Source: Leptoclinus maculatus
Taxonomy: Eukaryota > Chordata > Actinopteri > Perciformes > Stichaeidae
Assembly (NCBI GenBank): GCA_032191485.1
Contig: JAVDOI010000003.1
Location: forward strand, 18,120,649-18,184,648
DNA: 64,000 nt
Direction: 5' to 3'
The translations under genes and the position numbers were made by a program. The notes beneath the pieces were generated by a model. The model had not been told where the DNA came from. It made no database searches and was given only the letters and a program-made list of their open reading frames with translations. Of the stretch, positions 45,264 to 58,485 are shown one piece after another (positions within the stretch are counted from its first letter, which is position 1; every line of letters begins with the position of its first letter).

Positions 45264-46279
45264 TCTTCTCTTGCTATCTGTTTCTTTCATTCACAGCCTC
45301 ATTTTTGGCCTTCCATTTCCCCTCCCACTCTATCCCTCTTTCTTTTTGTCCCGGAGGAACAGAGGTTGACTTTTGCCTGCTGAGCTTGTGTGTAGCCAGA
45401 GGGAACACATAAATGGCCAAACTCAATAATAATAATCATTAAGTCACCGGCTCGGTCTAAACAAATCCACAATGTCCCTCAACATCACCAAAAAACAGGA
45501 TTTCTCAAAGTGCACTTCCCTCAAGATTTGCTCTGCCCCCACCAACAGCTTTTTCTGGTTAACCACACATTTACGGTAAGAAACTGGAATGGGGTGTGGA
45601 AGCAGTGGGAGGGATGGGAGGGGGGTCCTGGTCTTTCTCTCTCTGCTCCTAACCCCTCCACCCTGACTGAAAATATCCAGATAGATACACAACACACACC
45701 ACCTACCAGATGTAGCTCACACACACACACCTGGTACAAAGGGAGCCCCTTGGGCGTGGAAACTCTTATTTTGTTTAGCAATCAGGTCATATGTGACAAG
45801 CTTATGAAGTCTCCCCGTTGAAACACGTTCTCCTGGGAGAAACCCTCGCAGGCTCCTCCTCCTCCTCTTAAAAACCTGGCGACCTTCACCCGCTGATTGA
45901 TTTTTCTATTATGTCAAAATAAAGGAAGCGCACACAGGCATGTTGCTGCACTGAAACCTCTTCCACGTAATGGACTGACAACGCCCACTCAAGAACAAAC
46001 ATGAAACAAATATCACTCACCGTAAATGTCTTGGAGCTACTGCTTTAAAATGAATCACGTCGGCCTAGTTTTTTTATGAGAAAAGAAGCTGACGCTGGTC
46101 TTTTCCGTGTCGTACACAAACCGCACTCGCGTACATATTTTCACGATCAAACAATCTTGATAAGAGTTTGCACAATTATAGTGTCGGATGTTAAAACATA
46201 ATTCATTTGGGATTATTAACCCGCTAATGAACTAATTAATGTAGTAATTTAATGACAAAGTGTAAACTTTGAGTCTGCA
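45259..46279. other. Non-coding stretch, nothing recognised
   Basis: A short CA run lies at about 45719-45731. Frames at 45444-45821 on both strands have no recognisable domain. Confidence 0.45.
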
Positions 46280-46410
46280 GGCATGCTAGCAGCTAGTGCG
46301 AGCTAAATGCTAACATCAGCGTGCTAACAGTAACGCTAACATGCCGATGTTTAGCAGGTAAGATGTTTACTAACTTCACCATCTTAGTTTAGAATGTTAT
46401 TTTTATCAGT
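46280..46410 (+). repeat. G1 dispersed repeat fragment
   Basis: gcatgctagcagctagtg, gagctaaatgctaacatcag, cgtgctaacagtaacgctaa, gccgatgtttagcaggtaag, cttcaccatcttagtttag. Left part of the G1 family. Confidence 0.65.
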
Positions 46411-48157
46411 TTTCATCTATTTGTCATTCTCGTATGTGTGCCAGAGATAAACACATTAAAAAACGAGTCTGTCACAAAGTATTTGAGATTTAGAAGCAAG
46501 TTGCGAAGGCGAGATTAAAAAAAATCAACCTCAGGGCCTATAGGAGGAATCTCACAAATAAACAAATACGAAAGTCATGTCATCAAAACTGGCAACTAAA
46601 GCAGATTTAACAGAGTTGAATTACAAAGAAATCGATGAGGCAAATAGATCAATTCCTGCTGGTTTGCACTTAAACTCAGCCGTGAACTTCTTAAGGCAGC
46701 TGCATTGTTAGATGACCCTGTTTTCCGACCATTCGGGGGCTAATAATCAGTTTTGTATACTTTTACATATCCTAGCCAGTGTGTATAATAACCGTTAAAG
46801 TAATTATCGTGTTTGTTTTCTCGAGTGTTCAGCGTGTCTGGTCCTGCCTGACTCTAGCCCTGCCACACTGAGAGGACCTGAGGCATGAAGTGCAATCACG
46901 TCAATCAACTCTTATCAAACCTGTCAAAGGGTGTGTGACGCAAGGCTGCCTTGCACAATCACCTCCTGGCAGATGAGTACAGGAAAGTTTAACCCTGACA
47001 GTATATAATTATTATTAGGTTATTCACAGAGATCCATATCAGTTGCTTCTGAAACGTTAGGATTTTGTGTTGAACACTTACTGGCCCGACACTGTTGGTC
47101 TTCTTCTCTTTAATTTGATCTACCTGGGCAAACTCCGTCTGCTGAGGAAGATCTCGTGACACAGTCGAAATGGAGCTGTACAGCGAGATTGTTTGGAGAT
47201 CTTAAAGTGCCTTTCATTGTTATTAGGAGAAGTGACTCTGTGTCACATCAGTAAGTCATCTTATGAATGTTGAGAGAAATTCTTCAAATGATTGAACTGA
47301 TAAGTAGAACAAGTAAACACACCTCTGTAGTGTCTCCAGACTCCTTTCTATGCAAATCACTTCTTCTTGGCTGCTATAATTGACTGTATTCCTGTAAGAG
47401 TCACGAAGATCTCTTCAGTTACAAGCAATGAGGAAACATGTCACACCAGTTTGAACATATTTACAACATTCTGCCTTTGTATTTTAGTTGAGGTTTACAA
47501 GATACTACTGATAACCTTTAAACCTTTTAACCCCTTTATGAGCTGAGTTTAGCTGTTGGCCCTGGACCTTTAAGGCCAGGTCACACCGGCATATAACACA
47601 GCCAACCTTTTGCGGTTGTACACACACTCGTGGTGCCAAAGTAAATCTGTGTCAATTGTTGTTGTTTTTGTGAACTTGGACCTGTGAATTTTGTGCTGTT
47701 GACCAATAGCAAGCTGTCTAAATAGTGCTGTTCGTTGAGGACATGAAGAGCTGAAGAGTCCAAAATGGAGGGAGCTATTGCAGCGCATTAGCCTTGTTGT
47801 ACAGAGAAAAAAGAGAGGCGTTCAAAGATCTATTGTGACTGACTAGTGCTAGCCTGGCTGTTTAGCGTGTTAGCCGTTAGCTCACCAGCTACAGCAGTTA
47901 ACCGTAACTACTCGTAGGACTCGTTGGTCCTATAGTAGTAACTATACTATATTTTACGAGGATTTTTTTTACATTCTCTTTTGACCTACATTTATTTTAT
48001 GTAATAAAATTACTTTTCTTTTCTGAAAGGTGTTATATACGGATTATTTTTACAGCATTACTATTCGCTGAACAGAACACAGCAGATCCCAGCAGCATGC
48101 AGCAACCCGTTTGGCCTTTCTAGCAGATCTGTCTCGCTCTCTGCAAACACACAATGG

Positions 48158-48158
<1 letters not shown>
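46411..48158. other. Non-coding stretch, nothing recognised
   Basis: A block starting aaggccaggtcacaccggca at 47572 resembles the start of some fish repeats but has no second copy here. No gene signals. Confidence 0.45.

Positions 48159-48209
<51 letters not shown>
48159..48209. repeat. (AC)25 microsatellite
   Basis: Uninterrupted AC run of about 51 bp. Adjacent Val/Cys or Thr/His frames are artefacts. Confidence 0.97.
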
Positions 48210-48212
<3 letters not shown>

Positions 48213-48642
48213 GCAGGAGTCTCTCCACGTCTGCCCATCCTGATCCCAGATGCAGGCCTGTAGCAGCCTGTCTGAAACCAAACCACCTTTACAGGGCAAG
48301 AGAAATAGCTCCGGGTGTATGCGCTGCAGGCGGGGCTGGGCCCATCTCAGCCTCAGTTAAACAGCTCTGGTGTCTTTGATGGCAGCTACGCAGATGAGAA
48401 GAGTGATAGATGACACTGATCTGAGGTGTTGTCGAGAAGAACAACCCCACAGGCAGATTCCACCTCGCGCTCACTTCCTGTCATACAATTTCAGAGCCGA
48501 GAAACATTGAAAAGCTTATGTCGGAAACACTGTCACGGCGCAACATCAGTGGTGTCAAGGTTCGAAACGCAAACACACACAGAGATTGTAGCCTTGACTC
48601 ACTGTCTGGTTGCAAGTCCTGGACACAATGTTCTCCTGCGCA

Positions 48643-48669
48643 AACACACACACACACACACACACACAG
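48643..48669. repeat. (AC)13 microsatellite
   Basis: Pure AC run of 27 bp. Confidence 0.95.
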
Positions 48670-50829
48670 ATATAGACACACACTCCTGCATCTCACTCAG
48701 AGGCTGTTCACACCTGGTTTTCTTTGCAAGTCAAACCGTCTTGTCTTGCGGTTGTTAGCGTTGTTTACACAGCTTACTTCACAAGAGCTGATGTCAAGTT
48801 GAATTGCATTTGTTTATCATTTCTGGTGTCTTCCTTTGATTTTAATCTTTTTCTTTTGATTTGCTTACGTTCTACTCAGAGGGTTTGTTTTGAGACAGGG
48901 AGTTTAGTGGCGAGGCATTCTCTGGAGGAGAACATTTTGAAAGCTGTATTTATTCAGTTGTGATTAATTCATAACTATCTGTGCCTTAGGTCAAACATAG
49001 TTTATTTCGATCGCAGCGTGGGATAATTTGTCTGTGATTGTTTAATTTAAAGATGTTTAGAGGTCTAGTAAGGTGAAAGACTCCAATATTTTGCAAGATT
49101 AATCAGAAATATGTATTTTTTTCTGTCCGAGATGACGATAAAGGTTAGTTAAGATCCTCCATTACTTCCAGTGGGACATGTCAGGCTGTCTCATGATGGC
49201 ACATGTTTCCTATCCTAAAATCATATCTAAGTTAATTCTTTTGGTATCTGCTACTTTTGTTCTATTTATTCCATGTTCGGTGTATCCTCTCCTGCCCCAC
49301 CTGCTCCACACCCTGCCTTCCTGTGCCACGTCCATTTCAACTGATGTTGAATCAGTGTAATCACATTAGTAATCCTCTAAACCTGGATTTTTACTCCTTT
49401 TTTAGCTATTGTAACCATTCCGAAACGTAGGGTGACTAAACTTCCCCTGCAGTTCCCCTTTAGTGGCCAATCACTGCATGACCTCTGATCCTGTGTTCAC
49501 GCTTTAAGGCTTTTGGTTGATGGGTTGCTCTGTTGTGACCACATGTGGATGGTGGATGAGAGGCTCCAGTATTGCATCTGTGGAGCAACATAGTTATATT
49601 TAAAATATAGAGCGTTTAAATATAGCTTTATTTGTCGCCAGAGCATCTTTTTTACCAACTTTGTCTGTGGGGACAGAGAACTTTTTCTTATTCTTCTGAT
49701 ATAATGTTTGATCAATCTCTGGCACGGTCATTTCCTTCGGGATTCTTTAAGTTCTATCTAAGTTATCTTAAAGTCAGTTCAAAGAAAGTGACAATGTTGA
49801 ACCTCAAAGAAAGGTAGCATGAAGACAGAACCTCTAAAGCTCAATAATGAACACATTGCATCTCATAATTGAGGCCAAACACAAATAGAAATGCAGAAAT
49901 AGACAATTTTGGTTTTAGAGTTTCACAGTTGTGGTTTCAAACTGCTCGCAAAAACAAATACGTAAGAATACTTTATAACTTTTGATCAACCACAATAATG
50001 ATGTCAGTGCATGTTTGTTCCTGTACTCAAAGTAACACTTGTAGCCAACACTCAATTCAATCAATGTAATTGCAAGGTGTGACCAAATGTTCATGGCCAA
50101 GAAGCTCTCTGACACAACAGGTCTCTAACGAGCTTCCAGTGAATTGTTGAAAGTGTTGCTCCTACTTTTAAACTGTCAGTTACTCCAAAAGGGAGGGTCA
50201 CGGCTTGTGTATGTGTTTGTTTACGTCAAGACACAGCGTTAGGCTGCAAGCATGTCTTAAAATGTACTTTAGGTGTATCAGCTTGAGTGTTCAAATGGTT
50301 ACACATATGGAAAGAAGTGGAGGGGGTGAAGAGGGGACATGAGCACAGCCCACATAAAAGTTAATACTCCTGTGTACCCCTCTGGACATCATTGACTCTC
50401 AGCATGTACTGAACCCCTAGGGTAAGGGGTTAAAGGTCATGGGTCGCGGAGGTTATGACCCCCCGGAGGGACAGGCCCAACATAACACAGCTCTATTTAT
50501 AACTGTTATAACTCGCTTTGCAAGGGACCTGCGTATTACCGCACTTATCTGGAACTCGCTGGCTGTAGCAGCTGGAGGCCGACCGTGTTTGCAGTATGTA
50601 GGGCTGCGAAACGTGTTTCTGTGTGTCCCTAATGACAGATAATAGCAGTTTTGAGTTTGGCACTGTGTTTGTGAGTGATTACACCTTTGTGTGTTTGTTT
50701 GGGTGTGTGAGAGAGATGGAAAAAAAAAGTGTGCAGTGTGATAAAGTGACTGTCTAATTGCAGAGAGCCTCGCTGTGTGGCACGTCAGATTGTTCTTCCC
50801 CTGTGGCCTGAGGTCTCCTGCAGGGGGAA

Positions 50830-50831
<2 letters not shown>
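48670..50831. other. Non-coding stretch, nothing recognised
   Basis: No repeats shared with the rest of the window and no exon-like segments with good signals. Confidence 0.45.

Positions 50832-50864
<33 letters not shown>
50832..50864. repeat. (GT)16 microsatellite
   Basis: Uninterrupted GT run of about 33 bp. Confidence 0.96.
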
Positions 50865-50867
<3 letters not shown>

Positions 50868-51016
50868 GGATTTCAACTGCCTTCTTCAAGTCTTGGCAGG
50901 CTGCCTGAACACCAGAGACCCAGTCAACCATATTTCATGCTCACTCAAAAAAAAACACACCATACATTTTTACCTTTATGTGGTTCGCTTAACTCTGTAG
51001 TCCATTACACCACTTT

Positions 51017-51041
51017 TGTGTGTGAGTGTGTGTGAGTGTGT

Positions 51042-51095
<54 letters not shown>
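51017..51095. repeat. (GT)n microsatellite with GA interruptions
   Basis: Three gtga interruptions at the 5' side (tgtgagtgtgtgtgagtgtg) and a pure GT run of about 46 bp at the 3' side. Total about 79 bp. Confidence 0.97.
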
Positions 51096-51098
<3 letters not shown>

Positions 51099-51439
51099 CT
51101 GAATGAGAGCGTTTGAGAGAGATGATGGAGAAAACTGCACAGACTCCATGCTCTCTCTGCCACAATGGCTTGCATTGTTCTGGGGCTATAATCAGAGCGG
51201 ACGTGGCCTGGAGACCAAGAGGTCTCTGCCGCCCTGGACACAGGTGCTGGAGCTCAGATTCACACCAAATCCCGGACTGGAAAGTGAACACTGAGGGTGG
51301 AGGTGGCGAAGGGTTTAAATGGTTAGTTTTTGTTTAGTCTTTAGTTTGAACTGGAGTTTGGTGTAAAGTCAAACCTGGTCCAGGTTTACCCAAATACTGC
51401 GTCTTCTGTCCTAATACAAAAGAGGTGAATATAATATTT

Positions 51440-51545
51440 TTGTTTTGTTGTATGATACGATACGATACGTTACGATGCGGTACGATATACTTAATTGTCC
51501 CCATACGGAAATTTGGATTGGGCTCACGGCATTGAAAAATGACAC
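51440..51545 (-). mobile_element. LINE 3' tail with pentanucleotide repeat
   Basis: On the minus strand the sequence gtgagcccaatccaaatttc, ccgtatggggacaattaagt then (atcgt)n-like units (atcgtaccgcatcgtaacgt) matches the 3' end of fish Rex1/L2-type LINEs, which end in short tandem repeats. Only the extreme 3' end remains; no coding sequence. Confidence 0.55.
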
Positions 51546-51679
51546 TTGTCCCATCAGTCATTCGTGGCCCTACCATGATGTTTCACTGTAACGACGCTGC
51601 GTAAAATGACACTAAAAGCCTAAAATGTGTTGAAAATGTGTGAACGTCTCGTGTTGGGGAGGTGGAGTTTTGAACTTTG
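51546..51679. other. Non-coding, nothing recognised
   Basis: Short spacer between the LINE tail and a foldback relic. Confidence 0.4.
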
Positions 51680-51835
51680 TGAAGACCCAGGCCAGCTGTT
51701 TCTCGACTATCTGCTAAGCTAGGCTTATCGCCTCCCAGCTCCATACTTGACGCATAGACTTGAAAGTGGTATAAATCCTCTCATCTGACTCTTAGAAAGA
51801 AAATAAATGATCATAATGCATCTTTGTGATCCTGC
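51680..51835 (-). mobile_element. Foldback element FB1, decayed single arm
   Basis: Contains ccaggccagctgtttctcga, gctaagctaggcttatcgcc, gaaagtggtataaatcctct and catctgactcttagaaagaa, matching the FB1 right arm with many substitutions. No left arm is seen nearby. Confidence 0.55.
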
Positions 51836-53343
51836 AAAGCCCTTTCCAGTGCAGCCGTTCTCATTTCGCGACCGTTGCTCTGACACTAAGTTAAAAAGAA
51901 AATGTAAACACGGTAGAATACATATGATGATGGATGAATTTTATGGGCGATGTATTGGCTTAACTCATACTTGAGCCAAAAGGGCCCATTTGCAGAGGAA
52001 ACCGATGCTGAATTGCCGTCGAGTTTCACCAGCCCCCTCTACAAGCTGTCAGCAGATGATCTAAAATGCCACATGATTAGAGGGCAACACAGTCATATCG
52101 CCTGTACTTCTTTGCCTTTGTTTACATCTGAATGCTAACATCAGCACTTTCAAATTGTTTGTTTGCTCTAGGAGTCTAGAGGATCTCTGCTATATCTTAT
52201 TTGCTTTGCTCTGAACTTTTTTTTAAGCAAGTCGGGTGGTTAAATTCTCATATTTTCTGAGGTGCCTCTTTCACCACAACTACTGCTGTGTTGTTACTCT
52301 CTGACTTCCTTTGTCACTGCTGTTTCCTGTTTGCATAGTTTGGGCCAAAAAATAGATCAACAAAGCATGATGATGAGATGAATTTGTTAGTCTCTGGTTT
52401 AGGGTAAACTTACCTGGTTAAAATTCCCCTAACCCAAGGCACTAAGACGGAGACCTCTGACCTCTGAAAAGTCAACACACAAATGATATGAAACAAACGT
52501 GATCGACACACAAATCTGTGAACTGTGATGTTTAGTTTGGGTACTTCACTTTAAGTGCTGTTGCATATAGGCTGGGCCCTATTCATATAACTTCAGGTTT
52601 GAGCAAGGTTGGGCTGATGAAAGATTTAGCTTTCAGCAACGGCACTGAACAGTGTGAAAAAAACCCCGTGTCACTCTAACGACACCTCAACACCTCTTCG
52701 CGCCGCGCTTTTACACCATAATTCAGTTGGGACTCCGTCAGAGCGGCATTTTGTGAGCCTGAAGTATAACAAGTCCATTTACTACACTTCAGCACCCAGA
52801 AACAGAACTGCAACTAATAAGCCTGTAGTAGAGCACTGCAGAGAGCGGGTGTTCAAAGTTTTATAAGATTAGACCACAAGTTCTCCGAGGAGCGTCGTCT
52901 AATAAGAGGCTTAATGGGCCAACAGTCTCCCAGGGGTCCAACCATGTTAATGATACAGCTCTCTGTCTCTCTCTCTCTCTTTTATATATGGTGGGATTAG
53001 GAGCTGCGGTGCAGTGCTGCGTGATTTTTAGTTTAATTTCTGTAAGGTGTGAGATTTATTTCTCTGGACTGGTTTTCTCGCGTGTTAATTTGAGCTCTGT
53101 TATGTTTTGTGCTGTAACAATAAAGGTGTTTTAGAAATAAAATGTTTTTTTTTCCTCCTGTGAGCCAGCTGTGAGGAGGTAGAGTCGAGTTAAGTCCCCT
53201 GGCTGGTGAGTCAGTGTTTCCACAGAGCTGCTGCTGGCCCTTCTGGTTCTGACTAGACCTGGCCAGGAGCCTCTCTTATACACTAGCCAGACTGAGTCAG
53301 CAGGAGAGCCAGCGCACACACTGTGTGTTTATGTGTATACAGA
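51836..53343. other. Non-coding stretch, nothing recognised
   Basis: Two AATAAA hexamers lie close together (53119-53124, 53136-53141) before a T-rich run, but no upstream coding sequence links to them. A TC-rich run lies at about 52963-52981. Confidence 0.45.
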
Positions 53344-54020
53344 TTAAAGAAAAAGTTTGACATTTTGGGATATGCGCTCATTCGCTTTCTTTCTGAGAGT
53401 TGGATGAAAAGATCAATACCAGTCTTGTATCTCTACGCCGTGTATCAGCTACAACCAGGCAGCTGGTTAGCTTAGCTTAGCACAAAGACTAGGAAACAGG
53501 GGGGGAAAGCTAGCCTGGCTCCGTCCAGTGTTAAAAATTCTGCCAACCATTACTACCAACTAAATCTCACTAATAAACACTTACAAACTGAAATGTAAAA
53601 AATGACAAATTGTGTTTTTATTGGGGGTTATGTCCCAGATTATTTCATAGCTGGGAGTCTTGTCTTCAATTTGAGATACCAGCAGAGACTCCAGGAAGTC
53701 ACTGCTCCCAGCCAAGAAATAGTCTGGTGGTACAAAACCCCCGAAAAACGACAACTTGGCCTTTTCCCGCAACGGCTTAATAAACTAGATATTTAGCGTT
53801 AATTAGTTAGCTTTAAAGGTGCATTTTGTTACCTTTAAACAGAGCCAGGCTAGCTGTTTCCCCCTGTTTCCAGTCTTTACGTTAAGCTAGGCTAACTGCC
53901 TGCTGCTGGCTGTAGCCTTATTCTTAACAGACAAAATGAAAGTGACTTCGATCCTCTCATCTAACTCCCAGCAAGAAAGCAAATAAGCGTACTTCCGGAA
54001 ATCTCAAACTGTTTCCTTAA
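53344..54020. mobile_element. Complete foldback element FB1
   Basis: Two long imperfect inverted arms (about 53344-53685 and 53690-54020) meet with almost no loop. Left end: ttaaagaaaaagtttgacat, then gagttggatgaaaagatcaa, ggttagcttagcttagcaca, aaactgaaatgtaaaaaatg, ggttatgtcccagattattt. The right arm repeats these in reverse complement and ends caaactgtttccttaa. TTAA is present at both ends, which suggests a piggyBac-type target, but that is inference. Open frames inside are mirror artefacts. Other copies: 25735, 32205/34316, 51680 and 61935. Confidence 0.8.
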
Positions 54021-54975
54021 GCTTTTGAACTTCAGCTCCTTCATCAGAAGGAAGCGTTTGGAAAAAATTCCCCTTTTCAAGCTTTGGAAAAATACAAGGA
54101 AAAGTCCCGTATGTGTCAAGTTATGCTTGATTCCACTGAGGAACTTCCAGGGAATGATCATCAGGATTACTAACGCATGTTATATAAAGGATGCATGAGA
54201 AAGGACTTTGTCAGTGGCAGCTGCTGTTATGTCTCTTGTGTGTCTGATCACTTATGTTACAGATACAACAGACTTCATTCTTGACACACTTGTCAGCGCC
54301 GCGTTAAGCTGTAATTGTCGCACCATAACTTCTCAAAATTGATTTGATTCTGGGTTGTGTTGGTCTTGGCCGGGGTCCCTGTCTTTGTGGTTGTGGTCTC
54401 AGAGTGGAAAGCAGAGGGCAAGTGTGAAGGAGGAGGGGATGTTGGAAAGACTGGATGGAGAGAGGGTGGTATTCAGTGCATTATGTAAGACATCAAACAG
54501 GACCCAGGCTGGCGAGGAGTGTTGATGTGAGAGTTGTGGGCCCCTTGGGTCAGGTGGCCTCTCACATAGCCTCCCATATGGTCTGCATTTCCACTCACTG
54601 CCTCCGCCCTTCATCTAATTGCCAGGTAATGTATCGTCGCTCTGGCCCATCTTCCCCTCCGTCACTGTTATTCTCCTCCGTTGTTAATGGAACGGCGCAG
54701 CGGCGTGGTGGTGATGGTGGTGATGGTGGTGGAGGTGATAGTGGCTCCGGGGCTTGGCACCGCGCCACCGAGAGGCCCCCGGCGCTGACACTTTATACAG
54801 CGGCAGGTTTTACCAAGGTGTTCATTTCAGGAGCGTCTCCTCCGCTTCAGCTTCTTCTCTTTCTTCTCCCCTCGGCCGTGGAAGGTAAATCAGAGCTAGA
54901 GCTGATACTGGACACCTTATTCAATCTGTGGTCACAACCAACAGTTGTTACATTACATGCAGATGGACACGGACA
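54021..54975. other. Non-coding stretch, nothing recognised
   Basis: The 185-codon plus-strand frame at 54455-55012 ends in CA-repeat Thr/His codons and contains ggt/gat repeats (about 54711-54745). I see no domain or homology and treat it as chance. Confidence 0.45.
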
Positions 54976-54994
54976 CACACACACACACACACAC
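54976..54994. repeat. Short (CA)n run
   Basis: About 19 bp of CA. Confidence 0.9.
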
Positions 54995-56119
54995 ATGCGT
55001 ACGTACACATGACTACAGGCTTGATTGCCTCCACACACGTACTGTATTATGTGTGTTGTCTACCAGTCATCACGCCTCCTCTCACCATGTAATCTTACAG
55101 TGCAGGCTTTTCTTTCCCTCTCCCGCTCATAACCAGCCAGGGCAGCTTATTTTACAGCCTCTCTGCTCAAGGCACTGCTAAGCATAACAATACACCAGCA
55201 GACATATGTTTGTCATAAACTGCAAGGCTCGAAATTACATTACAATCGTTTACACTTTGAACGAGTTTCAAACGGAATCATTGAACACCACATTTAATCA
55301 TGCGCTGCACTTAATGTTCATAATTCTCTTGTACTTTTCCATTGCTGCCGGTCAGTGGAAGCCTGACTACAGCAAAACAACACGGGCCAATCAACCTAAG
55401 TAGGCCTGTTAGTAGCAGTAAATGCCAAACCCTGTTTGTTATGCCTCTCAGGCCAAGTCTCTCGCTGCAGCGACTCCATGTATGGGCCTGGAGCTCCCGC
55501 TATATCCAGAATCTGGGTTAGCAAGATGCTACAGACGTGACAGTAGCGGCATCAGCCGCGGCCGAGTTCATCGGGCCTTTTGTAAAGGAACATGAATGTC
55601 CATAGGATTTCGCTAACATCCTGTGCTGCGGATCAAGCCAACATTACCGTCTGGTGCACATGGAAGAGCTCAATTACATAACTTAAGACTTTCATTAGCC
55701 TCTCCGCTCCATTGAGTTCCCTGGGAAAGGTCCAGATGTGACTTCATGAAGGGCCCTCTCTATGCCGAGCCTGTTCGCTCTGTTCCGCTATGCCCCCCCC
55801 CCCCCCCTTCTCCATCCCTGCAGCTGTAAGCACTCAGAGGAAAAGCAGGGAGAGAGGGGAGGGAGTGCTTTATTAAAAAAATCAGACACCCCATAGACCC
55901 CCCAATCTCCCTTCAAAACAGTTCCAGCCCCACCCAGAGCAGGCCTACGGTTCCCCCTCCCTCCCATAGGTCTTCTAAAGTAGGCCAATAAGTCTTTTAG
56001 CATGTGGTCTCCCTGTCAGCCCGAGGTGGCTGACTAGACAGGCTGCTGCTCCAGGCACAGGAGCAGGAAGTGGGAGCCGGCCAGGAGACACTCTCTGAGA
56101 GGCTTCCCAAGTAAACACG
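54995..56119. other. Non-coding stretch with poly-C
   Basis: C15 at 55793-55807. The segment 55480-55760 shows no match to the repeats in the window; function unknown. No gene called. Confidence 0.45.
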
Positions 56120-56147
56120 CCCCCCCCCCCCCCCCCCCCCCCCCCCC
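56120..56147. repeat. C28 homopolymer
   Basis: Twenty-eight C in a row, the longest homopolymer in the window. Length is likely uncertain in any assembly. Confidence 0.95.
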
Positions 56148-56157
56148 TTCAGCACAC

Positions 56158-56213
56158 ATGCTCATTCACATTCATATGTGTTTGTATGCTCATTCACATT
56201 CGGATGTGTTTAC
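56158..56213. repeat. 28-bp tandem duplication
   Basis: Two adjacent 28-bp units beginning atgctcattcacattc, differing at a few positions (catatgtgtttgt versus cggatgtgtttac). Confidence 0.9.
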
Positions 56214-56228
56214 ATATGCTGCGGACTT

Positions 56229-56230
<2 letters not shown>

Positions 56231-56268
<38 letters not shown>
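56231..56268. repeat. (AC)19 microsatellite
   Basis: Uninterrupted AC run of 38 bp. Confidence 0.97.
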
Positions 56269-56271
<3 letters not shown>

Positions 56272-58485
56272 ATGCGTCACCTCCAGAAACACTGACGGCC
56301 TTTTTACTGGGAAGTACTATGAATCCGGATGGGACCGTCTTACTGTTAATATCATGGTGGTATATGGATGACGTACATTTATTTCAGGCTTTTGGTTTGG
56401 CCAAGACCACAATGCCCTTTTTAAGACTGAAATTTGGAAATTGTTCAGAGCCTTCTAATCAAATTAATGGCTGTGTTGTTTGATCGCGTGTGTGCAAAGC
56501 ATGAATTTGCACAGCTGTGTGTGTGTGCCACTGTGGAACGTCATGCCAAAATCCTATGCCAAAACAACAATTTCTGCCTTAAAAGGGGTAGTTTGTTCTA
56601 CACGTTTGATATCCAGAACTCTTGATTGTGTGATTTTGTGTCTGAGCATCGCGGCCATGATGGTTTTCCAGAGCAGGCCAGCTGCTTGTGTGACTCTGTG
56701 TTTCTGGGAAGACAGCGGACACAGGTGGGGAATCAGTTAGGGTCGAGATTTATAGAAATCTGCTTTGCCTCGCATTGTGCTGCGGCCTTCCTCTGGGCCT
56801 CAGTCCGCTCTCTCACATCACGTTCGCTTGTTATTCCCTGTCTCCGATAACAATGATGTCTGATTCACAGAGTACAAAACCCTGATGAGTTCCCCTCTGA
56901 GAACAAATCTTTTATTTCCCGCAAAGAGCTATTGTGTAGGTGGTTTAGGTTTCTTCAGACCCAAGCAAAGATGTTAACAAGTCTTTCGGGGCAAGTAGAA
57001 GTCTCAAACCTTGTCAAAACCAATCTCAAATCATCTCTCCAGTCCCCCGAGGACACGCTCAAGTCAAGTTTTCAAAAGCAAAGTGCAATTAAATTGCGTG
57101 TCAGTCAGGTGTCAATGCTGACTAGTGAAATGAAATGTTAAAATAGTTTTTTAATAGTTTCCTTTCAAGGCCGTGCATCGGCCTAATAGTTAAATAGCCT
57201 TCCCAAGGCCACCATGCAAAGTCTGCCTAATGCTGTCTTGTTTGTTGAAAATCAAGACTTAAAACTAGAGTCTCTTGCTTTTGAGTCACACTGAAGCAGC
57301 AATTAGAGTGTCTTTAGCTCCATAACGTGGCATGTTTCAAAGTGTGACCTGCATCGTCAGCTAACATGCTCTATTAGCCTCCATAAGCTAGCTAGCAGTC
57401 ATACCAGACCATAGCAGCAAAACATATGAGAGTAATATTTTTCTAGCGCCCGAGCACAGAAAGTGAAAGTGCGAGGAACCTCTCGTTCTTTTTTTTTTCT
57501 GTCCTTTTTTTTGTCTCTGCTATAACTTTAATTTTGTTAGGATGCATATATGTTTTCTTTTTTTTAATTCTTCAATCTTTATATCATATCTCTCTGCCCA
57601 ATGTAAAAGAAAATCAAATATTTAGATCACAAATCACCAAATCTGAAAATATTGAATTGAGCAGTTTTTTTTTTATTGCTTATGAATTAAGTTCTTCTTC
57701 TTCTTTTACTTATGTAATAATAAGAGTAATGTTCAGAGCATACATAATATATACACATACTAAGGATATATGTGAAGATGATAAGCTATAAACAGCATGA
57801 ACATGAGCAGCAGTTACCAAAATAGGTAACAGGTATACGTGTATGTGCAGTTGTGTGGCAGTAGTCAGCAACCAGCAAGACGAATGACTGAGTGTTATTT
57901 AGTCATTTAAGTGTTACATGGTCTCATGTTTTTGCTTCAAAGTGTCAAGTCCAGGCAAGTCTAAAGTCCTCATTTTTGTGGTTTAAATCTGACACAAATC
58001 TTAAGTTTCAACTCTCAAGTCACATCGCTGGTCTAGTAATAATAATCTTAACTTGAGTTAACTGTCTGTCACCCTCTTGATAAAGATTACTGAAGGTCTC
58101 AGATAGAAGCGGTTCACTGTGGGCACACTGAGTTTGCGATGCTAAACTTGCTAATACCCCGACACCACCATCACTGAAGGCCTTTGTGTAAAAGTTACGC
58201 TCTAATCCTTTTTTTCCTGCCTACCTGTGCGAGTGCATGTCGCAGCAGGTTAGCAGGTGAGGCTCGAGGGTGAGCGTAGGAGAGGTTTCAGGCCGGGCCT
58301 TATCTCCATGGAAGTCTTCTCTTGAGAAATCTCAGTCAGACACGTTTTTTACTGCTAAATTCCTCAATCATGCGAAGCCCCACGTACGTCCCTGAGGGAA
58401 CCCAATATCCACTATTAAATATGCCTTTTCCATAAGGCCTGCTGCTTTGTGCGCTCAGACTCTCATACGAGCTGGAGCAAGCACG

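Noticed and set aside
53119..53141. Two AATAAA hexamers as a possible poly(A) signal
   Set aside because: AATAAA is expected often by chance in AT-rich DNA and no upstream coding exon was found.
53581..53796. Two facing frames in the foldback element
   Set aside because: Products of the two inverted arms read in opposite directions; not a gene pair.
54455..55012. 185-codon plus-strand frame, among the longest in the window
   Set aside because: Includes ggt/gat and CA repeats; no recognisable domain or conserved motif.
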